From Arcobacter sp. (lineage in GTDB: Bacteria > Campylobacterota > Campylobacteria > Campylobacterales > Sulfurimonadaceae), in contig JAGXFN010000004.1 of NCBI GenBank assembly GCA_024637195.1, positions 1 to 64,000 on the forward strand: a stretch of 64,000 nt of DNA. The letters run 5' to 3'. The stretch's first letter is position 1. Every line of letters begins with the position of its first letter. The notes below the pieces were generated by a model. That model saw only the letters and a list, made by a program, of their open reading frames with translations, was not told the DNA's origin and did not search any database. Made by a program: the position numbers and the translations under genes. Below, piece by piece: positions 37,419 through 46,274 of the stretch.

Positions 37419-38168
37419 TTACAGCTCGCCCATAGCACGTTTGATCGTGTACTGCATATCTTCGTCCAGATCCATGTTCTTTCGCATCCAGTCGATGTAG
37501 CCCCTGTCACTGAGCACGAGCTCTTCTATCGTCTTACCCTTGTTTTTTCCAAAACGCAGAGGCTTGTTCATATAGACGGGCTGCTTGCTCAGCTCTACGA
37601 GTTTTTGCATCGGGTTGTCATTGGGGTGGAGCTCTTTTGCCCGCTTGGTCAAAGCGCTCATAAAGAGCTTCAAGATCAGCACGTCACCTATGGCGTCATG
37701 CGCTTTGATGACTACGCCCAGTTTCTGTGCTTCGGCCGCCTCCTCTTTGTAAAGATCGAGAGCATAGCGAAGATACTGCAGACGGTGGAACTCCTGCTCG
37801 CTGTAGAGATGCTTGGCGCAACGCAGGGTGTCGACCAGCTGCATCTGGTTTTTGAAACCCTCTTTTTCAAGCATGCCCAGGTCAAAAGGGGCATTATGGA
37901 TGATCATGTAGTTCTCATCAGAATTGAGCTCGACAAGGCGTTTGTAGGCCTCGATGTCAATACATTTTGGCTTATCTTCTATCATATCGGGCGTGATATG
38001 GTGCGTCTCCATCGCGCCAAGAGCGATCTGTGTCTCGCTTGAGCAGAACTCGTTATGCACTTCGATCTTTTCGCCGGGTCTTCCCAGGACGATGTAGCCA
38101 AGCTGGATAATCCTGTCTATTTCTCCTGTACCTGTCGTTTCTGTGTCTAATATGATATATTTTGCCAT
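37419..38168 (-). CDS. 3'-5' exonuclease, DnaQ/ExoX-like
   Basis: 249 residues. DEDDh exonuclease domain: ExoI motif ILDTETTGTG (7-16), ExoII IIHNAPFDLGML, ExoIII HDAIGDVLIL with the catalytic His. The C-terminal region FGKNKGKTIEELVLSDRGYIDWM is the short module found at the end of exonuclease X and related proteins. Thus it is more like ExoX or a stand-alone proofreading nuclease than the Pol III epsilon subunit. Single gene. Confidence 0.9.
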   Translation of the reverse strand: MAKYIILDTETTGTGEIDRIIQLGYIVLGRPGEKIEVHNEFCSSETQIALGAMETHHITPDMIEDKPKCIDIEAYKRLVELNSDENYMIIHNAPFDLGMLEKEGFKNQMQLVDTLRCAKHLYSEQEFHRLQYLRYALDLYKEEAAEAQKLGVVIKAHDAIGDVLILKLFMSALTKRAKELHPNDNPMQKLVELSKQPVYMNKPLRFGKNKGKTIEELVLSDRGYIDWMRKNMDLDEDMQYTIKRAMGEL

Positions 38169-38192
38169 GATTTTCCGATTGCTTAGATTGAG

Positions 38193-38573
38193 TTATGGTT
38201 CTAAAAATGGGTTGATTACAAACTCTTTCGTTATTCTAAGATATTCCGTATTAATCTTAAGTTTGATGACTTCGCTCTTCGGCTTTATCGGCTCCAAGAG
38301 GGTAAAAAGTTCATAGGTTTGCCATCGGATCAGCTTGTGATCCACGACCTTGTTCATAACAGCAATAGGCTCGCCCAAGATCTCATCGATCAGCCCGGAG
38401 ATAAATTCGACAGACGTTTCGTTCAAAGCCATCCCAAAAAGCTGACAAACTCTGGCCATAGGGACTTCCAGCTCAAGTCGTTTATACTCGTCGAGTTTAT
38501 AGGTATGATATATGGCATTGGCCAGACGCGCGGCATCCCCACTCGGCCACGCGATTTCAATATCTTTTTTTAT
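38193..38573 (-). CDS. Unrecognised small protein with apparent ATA start
   Basis: The frame has an ATG at 38459 (88 residues), but stays open upstream to a TAG just before 38580, and the upstream 38 codons read like normal protein (KKDIEIAWPSGDAARLANAIYHTY). AGGAG lies 6 bases before an ATA at 38573, exactly where a start should be. The 126-residue product is soluble, with no signal peptide; a helical middle (FISGLIDEILGEPIAVMNKVVDH). Family unknown. Either ATA is used or an ATG has been lost, leaving the weak internal ATG. Confidence 0.6.
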   Translation of the reverse strand: MKKDIEIAWPSGDAARLANAIYHTYKLDEYKRLELEVPMARVCQLFGMALNETSVEFISGLIDEILGEPIAVMNKVVDHKLIRWQTYELFTLLEPIKPKSEVIKLKINTEYLRITKEFVINPFLEP

Positions 38574-38851
38574 CGTATGCTCCTAGCACTGTTATAATAA
38601 TAGTTGATTATAACATATAAAAATTCCCTCTTATTAAACAAAATGTCAAAATGCCGCCTTTAAATTGATGCAGCAGCTTGGACTGTATTCCCTGAACTTA
38701 TTTCCGCTTTTCCGTCGTATAGCAGTGCTGCAATGACAAGTGTTAAGTCATCATTGACACAATCACTTCCCCTGCGGCTTTGCATAATCATACTGCTCTT
38801 GTCCTAAAAAATATAGTACAATTTGCCACTTTATCTCGGAGGTCTATCCCT

Positions 38852-39442
38852 ATGAGCAGACGCGTCACATTCGCCCAGCAGAGCACGGACAAAAAAGATG
38901 CTGTTTTTCTTGCCATCTATGTCGAAGCGATCTCTCCATGGAAATACTTCAAAGACGAAATACTCAAAGTCGAATGCCCCGCGGTTATCATGATAGACCG
39001 CTGGGACGGACGGATGGGCTTTCCCGGCGGCACGCTCAACGAAGGCGAATCGCTCATCGAAGCGCTGATTCGCGAGATCAAAGAAGAGATCGGCATCACG
39101 ATAAAACCCGACAAGGTCCACCCTGTAGCCTCGCACGAGTCCAAGATCACCACCCACCTCTATGGGCTAAAGGTGATGGAGATCGAGTTTCTGCACATCT
39201 ACTACCACATCCTCAACAATTTTTCTCGCTCCATCTTGCTGCATGCCTATGAAGAGGGGGATGAGTCGCATTTTATGTCAGAGATCACCGGCATTAAGAT
39301 CGTCCCGCTTATCCAGCATGCAGGCAAAGGAATAAACTACTTCATCGACAATCATTTCGCCGGCTCGTGCAAGAAGGATCTTCTGATCTTGATGGAAGAG
39401 TTTCTGGATATGGACATCTCCCCCTACGTAAAAGCTCCCTGA
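38852..39442 (+). CDS. Nudix hydrolase, NUDT16-like
   Basis: 196 residues with a complete Nudix box: G-x5-E-x7-REUxEExGU in FPGGTLNEGESLIEALIREIKEEIGI (Nudix box at about 62-84). The overall pattern, with FLAIYVEAISPWKYF before the box, resembles the U8 snoRNA-decapping (NUDT16/X29) branch, which acts on IDP or capped RNA; substrate here unknown. GGAGG lies 9 bases before ATG; a TACAAT box at 38816-38821 may be its promoter. Overlaps the next start (TGATG). Confidence 0.85.
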   Translation: MSRRVTFAQQSTDKKDAVFLAIYVEAISPWKYFKDEILKVECPAVIMIDRWDGRMGFPGGTLNEGESLIEALIREIKEEIGITIKPDKVHPVASHESKITTHLYGLKVMEIEFLHIYYHILNNFSRSILLHAYEEGDESHFMSEITGIKIVPLIQHAGKGINYFIDNHFAGSCKKDLLILMEEFLDMDISPYVKAP

Positions 39443-40326
39443 TGAACACAGTAAAGCTCTTTTTTGCTCTGACTCTTTTTACTTTTACCGCCCTTCAGGC
39501 ACAAGATGGCCTTAAAAAGACCCTGCTGGAACGGATCATAGAACCCAAATTCTCCTTTGAATCCTCCTATCTTAGCGAGGCGAAGGTAAAAGGCGTGCAA
39601 GGCGGCGTTAGCGTTGCAAAAAACAGCATAAAGATCAACAACGAGATCGTGGGCATCAGCTATACCAACTGGGCCTTTTTCTGGAGCAACATCGGCGCAC
39701 TCCCCTTTGGCGACGGTGTGCACATACCCATTAAGCAGATGCACGCCATCAAGATCAACCTCAATCTTCCCTACCGAGTGAACAAAAAATGGTTTCTGCT
39801 TACCTCATTTTCGGCCAACTCTACCTTTGAAAAAGAGACCACTGACTCTTACGGGGCCGGCCTTTTTAGTTTTGCTTCCTACGCGCTTGACAAGGACCAT
39901 ACTGTTCAACTCGGCGCCTTTGCCAACTACCATCCCATCGAGACTCTGGCTCTTCCCGTAATAAGCTACAGCTATCGTTCACGCCAAAGAGATGGCCTTC
40001 AGGCTGTCCTCGGTTTCCCGCGCAGCTACCTTGGCTATCATCAGAACAGCGCCCTGCTCTACAGGCTGGGAATGCTTTTTTCACAGTCTGTCATCAAGCT
40101 CAGCGAGACTAGTATCCTTAGCCGTTCAGGTTATATCGAGGCTAAGGATTATATGGCAAATATCGGTGTCACTTATGATATCAACAAATACTTCAACCTC
40201 CAGACCGACCTGCTCTACAGTATAAAAAGAGATTTTACCCTCTTTGATGCCGGCGGAAATGAGCTGAAAAATTACGCCATAGAACCATCTCTGGGCGGAA
40301 ATATCAAGCTGATCTATGTGTTTTAG
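39442..40326 (+). CDS. Outer-membrane beta-barrel protein, DUF6268-like
   Basis: 294 residues from the ATG that overlaps the Nudix stop. Signal peptide MNTVKLFFALTLFTFTALQAQ; then amphipathic strands with frequent aromatic girdle residues and a terminal Phe (IKLIYVF), typical of an outer-membrane barrel. The pattern resembles DUF6268 proteins, tentative. Translationally coupled to the Nudix hydrolase, which is odd for a cytoplasmic/outer-membrane pair; probably only operon sharing. Confidence 0.7.
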   Translation: MNTVKLFFALTLFTFTALQAQDGLKKTLLERIIEPKFSFESSYLSEAKVKGVQGGVSVAKNSIKINNEIVGISYTNWAFFWSNIGALPFGDGVHIPIKQMHAIKINLNLPYRVNKKWFLLTSFSANSTFEKETTDSYGAGLFSFASYALDKDHTVQLGAFANYHPIETLALPVISYSYRSRQRDGLQAVLGFPRSYLGYHQNSALLYRLGMLFSQSVIKLSETSILSRSGYIEAKDYMANIGVTYDINKYFNLQTDLLYSIKRDFTLFDAGGNELKNYAIEPSLGGNIKLIYVF

Positions 40327-40330
40327 GAAG

Positions 40331-40543
40331 TTATTTTTTCAAGAGGCTTAGTATAAATGAGAGCACGATCGAGATAAGTAGCATACTCACAAAAGGAAAA
40401 TAAACCTTCGTCTTTTCTCCCTCATACTTAAAATCCCCCGGTAGATTGCCAAACCAGTTCATCAGACCAAATTTATAGAGAACCCCGATGACGACAAGAA
40501 GTACTCCTGCACCGATCAGCCAATTTGCGGTAGACATTGCCAA
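40331..40543 (-). CDS. DUF2905 small membrane protein
   Basis: 70 residues: helix (9-28), the conserved loop NWFGNLPGDFKYEGEKTKVYFPF, helix (49-67). This is the DUF2905 family of small inner-membrane proteins of unknown function. Convergent with the outer-membrane protein gene, four bases apart. Confidence 0.9.
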   Translation of the reverse strand: MAMSTANWLIGAGVLLVVIGVLYKFGLMNWFGNLPGDFKYEGEKTKVYFPFVSMLLISIVLSFILSLLKK

Positions 40544-40944
40544 CTCCCCTTTTTATCATTCTTATTATGAGCTTTATTTTAGCGGAATTTATTCTTTCCA
40601 GAGGTTCCTACAGGCACCAAGCGACATCGTATTTTTTAATGTGGACAGATTGATTGATTTGTAAGTAAACCATCCATGACTTGAATCATATTTACACTGC
40701 TTAAACCTTTTCAAATGCAAGTAGAGCGTGCCAGCTATTTCTTTTTATGATTTGCAAAATTCTTAAATGATTATTTTATATTATAACTATATCTTTTATC
40801 ACAATTTTATCTCAAGCCTGAATAAGTCGGAGTAATATCACTATATTTCATGCTTCCCAAGAAAAGCCTAAGAAAAATCTCCATAAACTACTGGTAGATC
40901 CAAATAAGACAATCTTATTAAGGACATTTTCAAAAGGAGAATGG
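40544..40944. other. 401-base intergenic region, porin upstream region
   Basis: No coding sequence seen. The right part is A/T-rich with TATATT/TATAAC boxes around 40775-40790 that could be the porin promoter, leaving an untranslated leader of about 150 bases. AAAAGGAG ends about 6 bases before the porin ATG. The long leader may bind regulatory RNA; nothing specific is recognised. Confidence 0.5.
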
Positions 40945-42315
40945 ATGAAATTAGGAACACTGAGTTTAGTCGCTGTAATGGCGTTGGGGACAAGCGCATA
41001 CGCGATTGAAAATGTAAAAGTAACGGGTGAGATAAAGGCTGTCTATCAGACGACTGATCTTGAGACACGTACGGGTGAAACAGCTTCGACAGGTTTATTT
41101 GACAACGGAAACAAGACAGCTCTTGGCGTCTCTCCATACAACGGCTCTTCTGCCGGTGGTATCGGTGGCACTTTGGGCCTCACGGCTGACCTGACTTCTA
41201 ACGTGAGTGCGGGTGCGGAGATGCAAGTCTATACGACACTGGGACTGGATTCAAATGTCTTCAACGACAACATGATCAATGCCGACTATGATTCTACAGG
41301 ATTTACGGCTGACTTCGACAAACGTACGAAGGACGCCTCTAATGTCAGCCAGCTTTGGCTAGCCGCAACAGCAGGCAAGACAACACTTAAAGCGGGACGC
41401 ATGGAGCTGAACACGCCGCTTCTCTTCACCGAAAAATGGAGCGTCGCGAAGAACACCTTTGAGTCTCTTGTTGCAATCAACACTGACCTTCCTGACACAA
41501 CACTGATCGGTGCATGGGTAGGTAAGCATAACGGTCACGGCAGCTGGAGCAGTGCAGTATTTGCAGGTGGCACAGGCGGTGAAGGCGGACATCTTTTAGC
41601 AGGAAGTCCTGGACGTACTGTCAATATGGAAGAGTTCAGAACATTCTATACTGACGGTGCCTTTGCAGCAGGTGCTATCAACAAATCGATTCCAGAGACA
41701 ACTCTGCAGGCCTGGTACTACAATGTTGTCAATATTGCAGATGCCCTATGGTTCCAAGCAGATACAAAAGTGGCAGGTATGGTAACTCTGGGAGCGCAAT
41801 ACGCTCAGATGAGTCCAAAAGGTGTTGTCAGCACCTTGGATGACTCAAAAATCTATGCGCTAAAAGCGGGTGTAGATGTTTCGGGCATCAATCTTTATGC
41901 GGCCTACTCCAAAGCGGACGATGACGGTGTCTTAGGCTTTGCCAATACGGCCACTGCGGACAAGACCAACATCTATACCGGAGCAGGCTCTATCTATTTT
42001 GACAGTGTTCTTACGGCTCCGGGCGTAGAAGCGATCAAAGTAGGTGTTTCAGGTTCGGTAGCGAACGTCAACCTCGCAGCTGCCTATATTACGGCAGATG
42101 ATATCTACGACAAAACCGTAGACGGCTTCAACCTTACCGCTGGCACCACAACGGGACCGATCGGCTTAAAGGCTATCTTTGAGCAGGTAAACAATGGGGC
42201 AGATACATTAAATGCAGGCGGAACTGATATTCTAACTCCAGGGACTCCAGGCAGTCCATTCTACAAAGGGCGTGACATCAAGACTCTCCGCCTTATCGCT
42301 TCTTACAAGTTTTAA
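40945..42315 (+). CDS. Opr-type outer-membrane porin
   Basis: 456 residues with signal peptide MKLGTLSLVAVMALGTSAYA, then barrel strands separated by Gly/Asn-rich loops, RAGRMELNTP-like segment (LKAGRMELNTPLLF), typical of OprD/MOMP-type porins of Campylobacterota, and final aromatic LIASYKF. It probably is the major general diffusion channel. Strong ribosome site, frequent major codons, and a terminator right after it all point to high expression. Confidence 0.9.
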   Translation: MKLGTLSLVAVMALGTSAYAIENVKVTGEIKAVYQTTDLETRTGETASTGLFDNGNKTALGVSPYNGSSAGGIGGTLGLTADLTSNVSAGAEMQVYTTLGLDSNVFNDNMINADYDSTGFTADFDKRTKDASNVSQLWLAATAGKTTLKAGRMELNTPLLFTEKWSVAKNTFESLVAINTDLPDTTLIGAWVGKHNGHGSWSSAVFAGGTGGEGGHLLAGSPGRTVNMEEFRTFYTDGAFAAGAINKSIPETTLQAWYYNVVNIADALWFQADTKVAGMVTLGAQYAQMSPKGVVSTLDDSKIYALKAGVDVSGINLYAAYSKADDDGVLGFANTATADKTNIYTGAGSIYFDSVLTAPGVEAIKVGVSGSVANVNLAAAYITADDIYDKTVDGFNLTAGTTTGPIGLKAIFEQVNNGADTLNAGGTDILTPGTPGSPFYKGRDIKTLRLIASYKF

Positions 42316-42329
42316 GAAGCTCTTTTTGC

Positions 42330-42349
42330 GGGCCTTCGGGCCCTTTTTA
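42330..42349 (+). terminator. Rho-independent terminator of the porin
   Basis: GGGCC - TTCG - GGCCC hairpin with a UUCG tetraloop, followed by TTTTT, 14 bases after the porin stop. Textbook intrinsic terminator. Confidence 0.93.
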
Positions 42350-42447
42350 TTCTCCTAATTTTAGCTTGCGCATGAGAGTTGCACCCTCTCATGCTGCTGC
42401 AGCACTTTTTTAAAACTCCCAAAACACCCTATATAGCACTCTTTTTC

Positions 42448-42984
42448 TTATTTAATCTGCTCCGCCGATTTGGCCGGGAACTTCTTCAGCATCTCGGCCA
42501 CGATTTCATTAAAGTAGTCGCTGCGCTGCTGGGGTGATGTGAACTCAGGCTGTTTTTTGGAGAGTTCAGTACGCCAGAATATTTTCTGTGTTTGCGGATC
42601 GAGCATAGTGATCAGCATTTTCTCCTGGTCACTACTACCTCTGTGACTTGTACCCACAGAGGTTCCCAGACCACTTGAGAAGGTGCCAAGGCCCAAGCCG
42701 AAACTGAAATTAGAGGGAACATCCTCTTGCGTTACACTCCAAAAAGAGACATGAAATTCTGCTGATTCCTGCCTTACCGGAGTGTATCCTTTATGCTGCA
42801 ACTCAGCCGTGATTGCTTCTTTGATACGCTCTTCATTGAGACTCTCGTAGCCTGTTTTGCTTTTATGGACGATCGCAAATGTTGTGAGTGCCTTGGTCTG
42901 ATAAAGCGGGTCATAGTCAATCTCGGGCTTTGAGGCACATCCGGCGAGCAAGAGTAGAAAAATAGGGAGAAGATATCGGTACAT
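42448..42984 (-). CDS. DUF4136-like lipoprotein
   Basis: 178 residues. Lipobox LLLAGC with Cys16 predicts an outer-membrane-directed lipoprotein. The rest (FAIVHKSKTGYESLNEERIKEAITAELQHKGYTPV...EFHVSFW) is the pattern of DUF4136 proteins. A Ser/Gly-rich loop (GLGTFSSGLGTSVG) follows. Alone, minus strand; convergent with the porin. Function unknown. Confidence 0.85.
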   Translation of the reverse strand: MYRYLLPIFLLLLAGCASKPEIDYDPLYQTKALTTFAIVHKSKTGYESLNEERIKEAITAELQHKGYTPVRQESAEFHVSFWSVTQEDVPSNFSFGLGLGTFSSGLGTSVGTSHRGSSDQEKMLITMLDPQTQKIFWRTELSKKQPEFTSPQQRSDYFNEIVAEMLKKFPAKSAEQIK

Positions 42985-43102
42985 GGTGGCTCCTTCATAT
43001 AGTAGTTTCAGAAGATTATACTGAAAAAATTCTACAGGAGGGGAACGAAAGAAAACGGGCTTTGTTTATCTGAACCCGTTTTTAAGAAATTGAAAAAGCC
43101 AC

Positions 43103-43519
43103 TTACCAGTTACGGATGCGGATGTGGCATGAAGTGCACTGTTTAAGCAGCTGTGTGTAGTCATCGAGTGCGTCATCCATACGCCCCGTTTCGATAGAAA
43201 GTATCATGTCATCTGAGTACAGACGAAGCATACTTGCTGTTTTCTGGGCAAACTTATAGGCATAAACCTGATCTTTGGGAAGAATTATCTTAACCTCTTC
43301 ACTCTCTAACGAAGAGAGTGTCCCCTGTAGTTTAGTCACCCCGGCTTTCATTTCATCGCTTGAGCTGGTCAAACCACCGCGCTGGATCTGCTCCATTGCC
43401 TCTAGCATTATACGCATATCTTTCATCAGTTCAGTGCGGGTGTCTTTTTCCTGGACTCCTGCATATAGTGATCCGACAAGAAGTGTTCCTGTAGCCAATG
43501 CTCTCAAAACTTTTTTCAT
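43103..43519 (-). CDS. Periplasmic c-type cytochrome, cytochrome c'-like
   Basis: 138 residues with signal peptide (cleavage near YAG). The only heme motif is CTSCH at 128-132, 6 residues from the C-terminus, as in class II (four-helix, cytochrome c'-type) cytochromes; the rest is helical and Met-rich (MKDMRIMLEAMEQI). Last gene of the fccB-Rieske-cytochrome group, 10 bases from the Rieske gene. Likely carries electrons from the flavoprotein/Rieske protein; pairing is inferred from order. Confidence 0.85.
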   Translation of the reverse strand: MKKVLRALATGTLLVGSLYAGVQEKDTRTELMKDMRIMLEAMEQIQRGGLTSSSDEMKAGVTKLQGTLSSLESEEVKIILPKDQVYAYKFAQKTASMLRLYSDDMILSIETGRMDDALDDYTQLLKQCTSCHIRIRNW

Positions 43520-43529
43520 GATACCTCTT

Positions 43530-44258
43530 TTAATATTGAATGATCTCTTTGGTAAATTCTGTCAATTTGACCGTTTTTACCGAAAATGAGACCAATTTTT
43601 TTGCTTCTGCGCCTCCGCCATAAAACTCTTTTAGCTCCGGACGGAACTCTTTGAAGTAGTCGTGGAAACTGTCTTGGCCTAATATCCCAACAGCCCAGAG
43701 CGTATCATCCTCTTTGTGCTCAAGCACTACTGCGCATAGCGGCTGAGTCGCTGCGCCACCAAGCACCTTGCCTCCGGCTCCCGCATCAAATGCAGAAAGA
43801 TGAGAAGAGCAGACAATCACGCCGCTCTTGTCGTAGGCCATTGTTTTTACCGCTTTGGGGACATAGGCGATGAAACTTTCGTTGGGGGTTGGATGGGTGA
43901 GCTGATGGGTACAGATCGCGACATAAGCGACGATGGTACGCTCCTTGCCGACTCCGCTCTTCCAGACATACTCTTCCCCGCTATCAGACTTCAGGCGCAC
44001 ATCTTTTTCTGTGGCTTGAGGAAGGTTGATAAGCATACACGGTGTCGATGCATAAGGATAGTTGAAAATATAGTTGACCTCTTTTTCAAGCATCGAAGCC
44101 TTGATCGGATTGCCCGCAGCATCTACCAGTTGGGTTCTCTCATAAGCCTTGTAAAGTGTGCCGTCACTAGCATAGAGATTTCCGCGAATAAGTGAGGGAT
44201 TGACGGCGATAACTGTCGCACCGGCCGTAACAACTTTTAAAAAATTTCTTCTGTCCAT
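43530..44258 (-). CDS. Tat-exported Rieske [2Fe-2S] protein
   Basis: 242 residues. The N-terminus MDRRNFLKVV is a Tat signal. The Rieske ligands are C116-T-H118 and C150-S-S-H153. The two extra disulfide cysteines of bc1-type Rieske proteins (CTHLGC, CPCHG) are absent, as in lower-potential Rieske proteins. The spacing of 32 residues between motifs is longer than the usual 15-20. It lies between fccB and the cytochrome gene, with no cytochrome b gene near, so it is not a bc1 subunit by context. Cofactor potential is inference. Confidence 0.85.
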   Translation of the reverse strand: MDRRNFLKVVTAGATVIAVNPSLIRGNLYASDGTLYKAYERTQLVDAAGNPIKASMLEKEVNYIFNYPYASTPCMLINLPQATEKDVRLKSDSGEEYVWKSGVGKERTIVAYVAICTHQLTHPTPNESFIAYVPKAVKTMAYDKSGVIVCSSHLSAFDAGAGGKVLGGAATQPLCAVVLEHKEDDTLWAVGILGQDSFHDYFKEFRPELKEFYGGGAEAKKLVSFSVKTVKLTEFTKEIIQY

Positions 44259-44311
44259 GATATTTTCCGTGTGAATGATTTGTGATTTAGTGTAGCAGAT
44301 TTTTTCTTTTA

Positions 44312-44335
44312 CTTACCCCCGCTGTGGGGAGTAAG
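44312..44335 (-). other. Hairpin between fccB and the Rieske gene
   Basis: CTTAC-T-CCCC pairs with GGGGG-TAAG around a short loop. No T-run follows on the minus strand, so it is a poor terminator; it may stabilise the fccB message or set the ratio of fccB to downstream mRNA. Confidence 0.4.
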
Positions 44336-44348
44336 AGTTTACTTTAAC

Positions 44349-45764
44349 CTAGTTGAAGAGGTCGCGCATTGCGCCTCTGTACCAGTCACGCGTCGCTTTT
44401 CCAAGGCCGGTCGAGCGGAACTTATTGTTCGCTTCGTCGCCTTTTGGAACACTTCCTTTAGAACCGATAACCGGGCCTGCAACCATAAATTCGTGGTTGA
44501 CCATGATCCCCTCTTCCGGATTGCCGTTAACCATAGAGTAACAGACATTTGCGCTCTTGTACGGAAGCGACGAGGCAACACTGTATGACTTGCCATGAAG
44601 CACATGCGCGATCTCTTTTGCACACTCTTTGCCTGACCAAATAGCAGTTTGACCACTTGGTGGGATGGCGTGTCCTACGACGTCACCGACGGCGTAAACA
44701 CTTGCATCGCTTTGGGTCTGGAAAGAAACCGGCTTCTCAGCACTTGTTGCCATTTTTACTTTCATGAATGCGTCCGGAGTTGTCGCCACGCCTGACATCT
44801 CGATGACCGGATTAGACATATTGTGTGGGATCAGGTTGAAGACACTGTATTTGATCGTCTTCGTTGTTTTGACGCCTTCTGTGTCATCCTCATCCTTATA
44901 GACTATCTGCCCGTACGTAATCTCTTTCTTGTCAAAATCAACATCAATGATACGGCAGTTGTCACGGTGTTCAACCATGCCATTATTAACTTCATTCCAC
45001 GACTCTTTGAATGCTGCGCCTTTGGCGATGGAAGCGGTTTCGTTCAAGATGATGACCTTGCCCTCTATGCCTTCTTTTTTCATATAATTGGCGATCATAC
45101 TCGCACGTTCAAACGGTGCCGGAGGGCAACGGAATTTGCCGCTCGGAACAGTAATGATAACATCGCCGTCATCCATGTTTTTAACCATCCTCTCCAGTAC
45201 GATATGTTCAGCGCCAGGAATCAAGGCCCCCGGTGCCAAACGGCGGGCTTTTGCGATTTTATCATCAGACCATGTCGGGAATTGTTCTTTGTAGTTGTAT
45301 GCAATACCCGGTGCGAGGACCAGTATGTCATAGCCTACTGCGCCCTTACATGTATGGACCACCTTGTTTACACGGTCGATACCCGTAACGCTGGTCTGCA
45401 ACATACTGTAACCGTTTCTCTCCACTGCCTGAGCGTAGTCATGCGTCAACATACTTAGGTTGACACCATCAAGTCCGCCAAGGTTGGCATTTGAAAAAGG
45501 ACAAGACATAAAGCTTTCATTTTTTTCAATGATCGTGACATCAAATTTTGAATCTATCTTTTTCAGCTCTTTGGCAACAGTCAAACCGCCCCAACCTCCG
45601 CCGATAATAACAACCTGATGTTTACCGAGCAGTTTGCCTGCTGCAGTTTGTGTATCTGAAGCTGTGTTAGAAGCTCCGCCTGCAACGGCTGAACAACCGG
45701 TTACTGCAGCGGCTGCTGCGCTGATACCGGCAAACTTAAGTAGATCTCTTCTTGAATTATTCAT
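44349..45764 (-). CDS. fccB: Flavocytochrome c sulfide dehydrogenase, flavoprotein subunit (FccB-like)
   Basis: 471 residues; Tat signal SRRDLLKF and a lipobox-like VTGC24, so it may be anchored as a lipoprotein. FAD-binding VVIIGGGWGG (51-60). The three cysteines of FccB are all present: Cys88 in MSCPFSN (site of covalent FAD), and the redox pair Cys213 in FRCPPAPFER and Cys408 in NVCYS. It would oxidise sulfide to sulfur/polysulfide in the periplasm. The normal partner, a mono/diheme FccA, is not next to it; instead a Rieske protein and a cytochrome c'-like protein follow. Confidence 0.9.
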   Translation of the reverse strand: MNNSRRDLLKFAGISAAAAAVTGCSAVAGGASNTASDTQTAAGKLLGKHQVVIIGGGWGGLTVAKELKKIDSKFDVTIIEKNESFMSCPFSNANLGGLDGVNLSMLTHDYAQAVERNGYSMLQTSVTGIDRVNKVVHTCKGAVGYDILVLAPGIAYNYKEQFPTWSDDKIAKARRLAPGALIPGAEHIVLERMVKNMDDGDVIITVPSGKFRCPPAPFERASMIANYMKKEGIEGKVIILNETASIAKGAAFKESWNEVNNGMVEHRDNCRIIDVDFDKKEITYGQIVYKDEDDTEGVKTTKTIKYSVFNLIPHNMSNPVIEMSGVATTPDAFMKVKMATSAEKPVSFQTQSDASVYAVGDVVGHAIPPSGQTAIWSGKECAKEIAHVLHGKSYSVASSLPYKSANVCYSMVNGNPEEGIMVNHEFMVAGPVIGSKGSVPKGDEANNKFRSTGLGKATRDWYRGAMRDLFN

Positions 45765-46200
45765 GCGTTAGTTCTCCTATTGCTGTTAGATTTAGAAGTA
45801 TATTATTGACATTGCACTTAAAGGTTTCTAAGTTGATATAAAATACGGCACATAAGAGATTATAATAAAGAATCGGTGATGAAATTGTGATATGTCCGAG
45901 GTAAATCTGAAAAATCAGTTAAGTAAAACTACCTCTACTAGCAGGTGTAAAGAAGAGACTTAATTGAAAAATAGTTCTTTGCATTAGTTATTGAAAAAAA
46001 TATACTTTATTTATTGTCTTAAAATATCCGGGCAAGATATAGAATTTTATAGACGGTTACGATCATAAGAAGATAATGCGATTTGATTTTGAAGAATAAT
46101 GCGATCGTTCAAAAATCGGGTCAAAACTGCTTAGAGAGTAGTGCGAGAGTGGATTTTAAGGAAAAATGGATTTATATCGGTTTTTGTAAATTGCACATAT
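45765..46200. other. 436-base intergenic region before the cassette array
   Basis: A/T-rich, no gene recognised. A TATAAT-like box occurs at about 45861-45868. Two near copies of GAAGA(A)TAATGCGAT lie at about 46069-46083 and 46091-46106, a 14-15-base direct repeat. The region leads directly into the first attC-like site. No integrase remnant is seen. Confidence 0.5.
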
Positions 46201-46274
46201 GCAGACATAACGCTAAGAATCACCTGCAAAAAATAGCTACGCGATTGTTTGCAGGTGATTTCTTTGTTCACTGC
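46201..46274 (-). repeat. attC-like site after mntP
   Basis: Folded structure matches integron attC design: outer AAC (46209-46211) with GTT (46266-46268), flanked by matching GCAG/CTGC; an unpaired central spacer of 6 and 5 bases; then 13-base perfect arms AATCACCTGCAAA (46218-46230) and its complement (46248-46260) around a 17-base terminal loop. On the minus strand the end reads GCGTTATG, as in many attC sites. It overlaps the restored mntP stop. Confidence 0.75.

Noticed and set aside
43530..44258. Rieske subunit of the cytochrome bc1 complex
   Set aside because: No cytochrome b or c1 gene adjoins it and the disulfide cysteines of bc1 Rieske proteins are absent.
46131..46267. The C-terminal 45 codons of the uncorrected mntP frame
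   Set aside because: They read through the attC-like site and A/T-rich DNA after a frameshift and show no family similarity.
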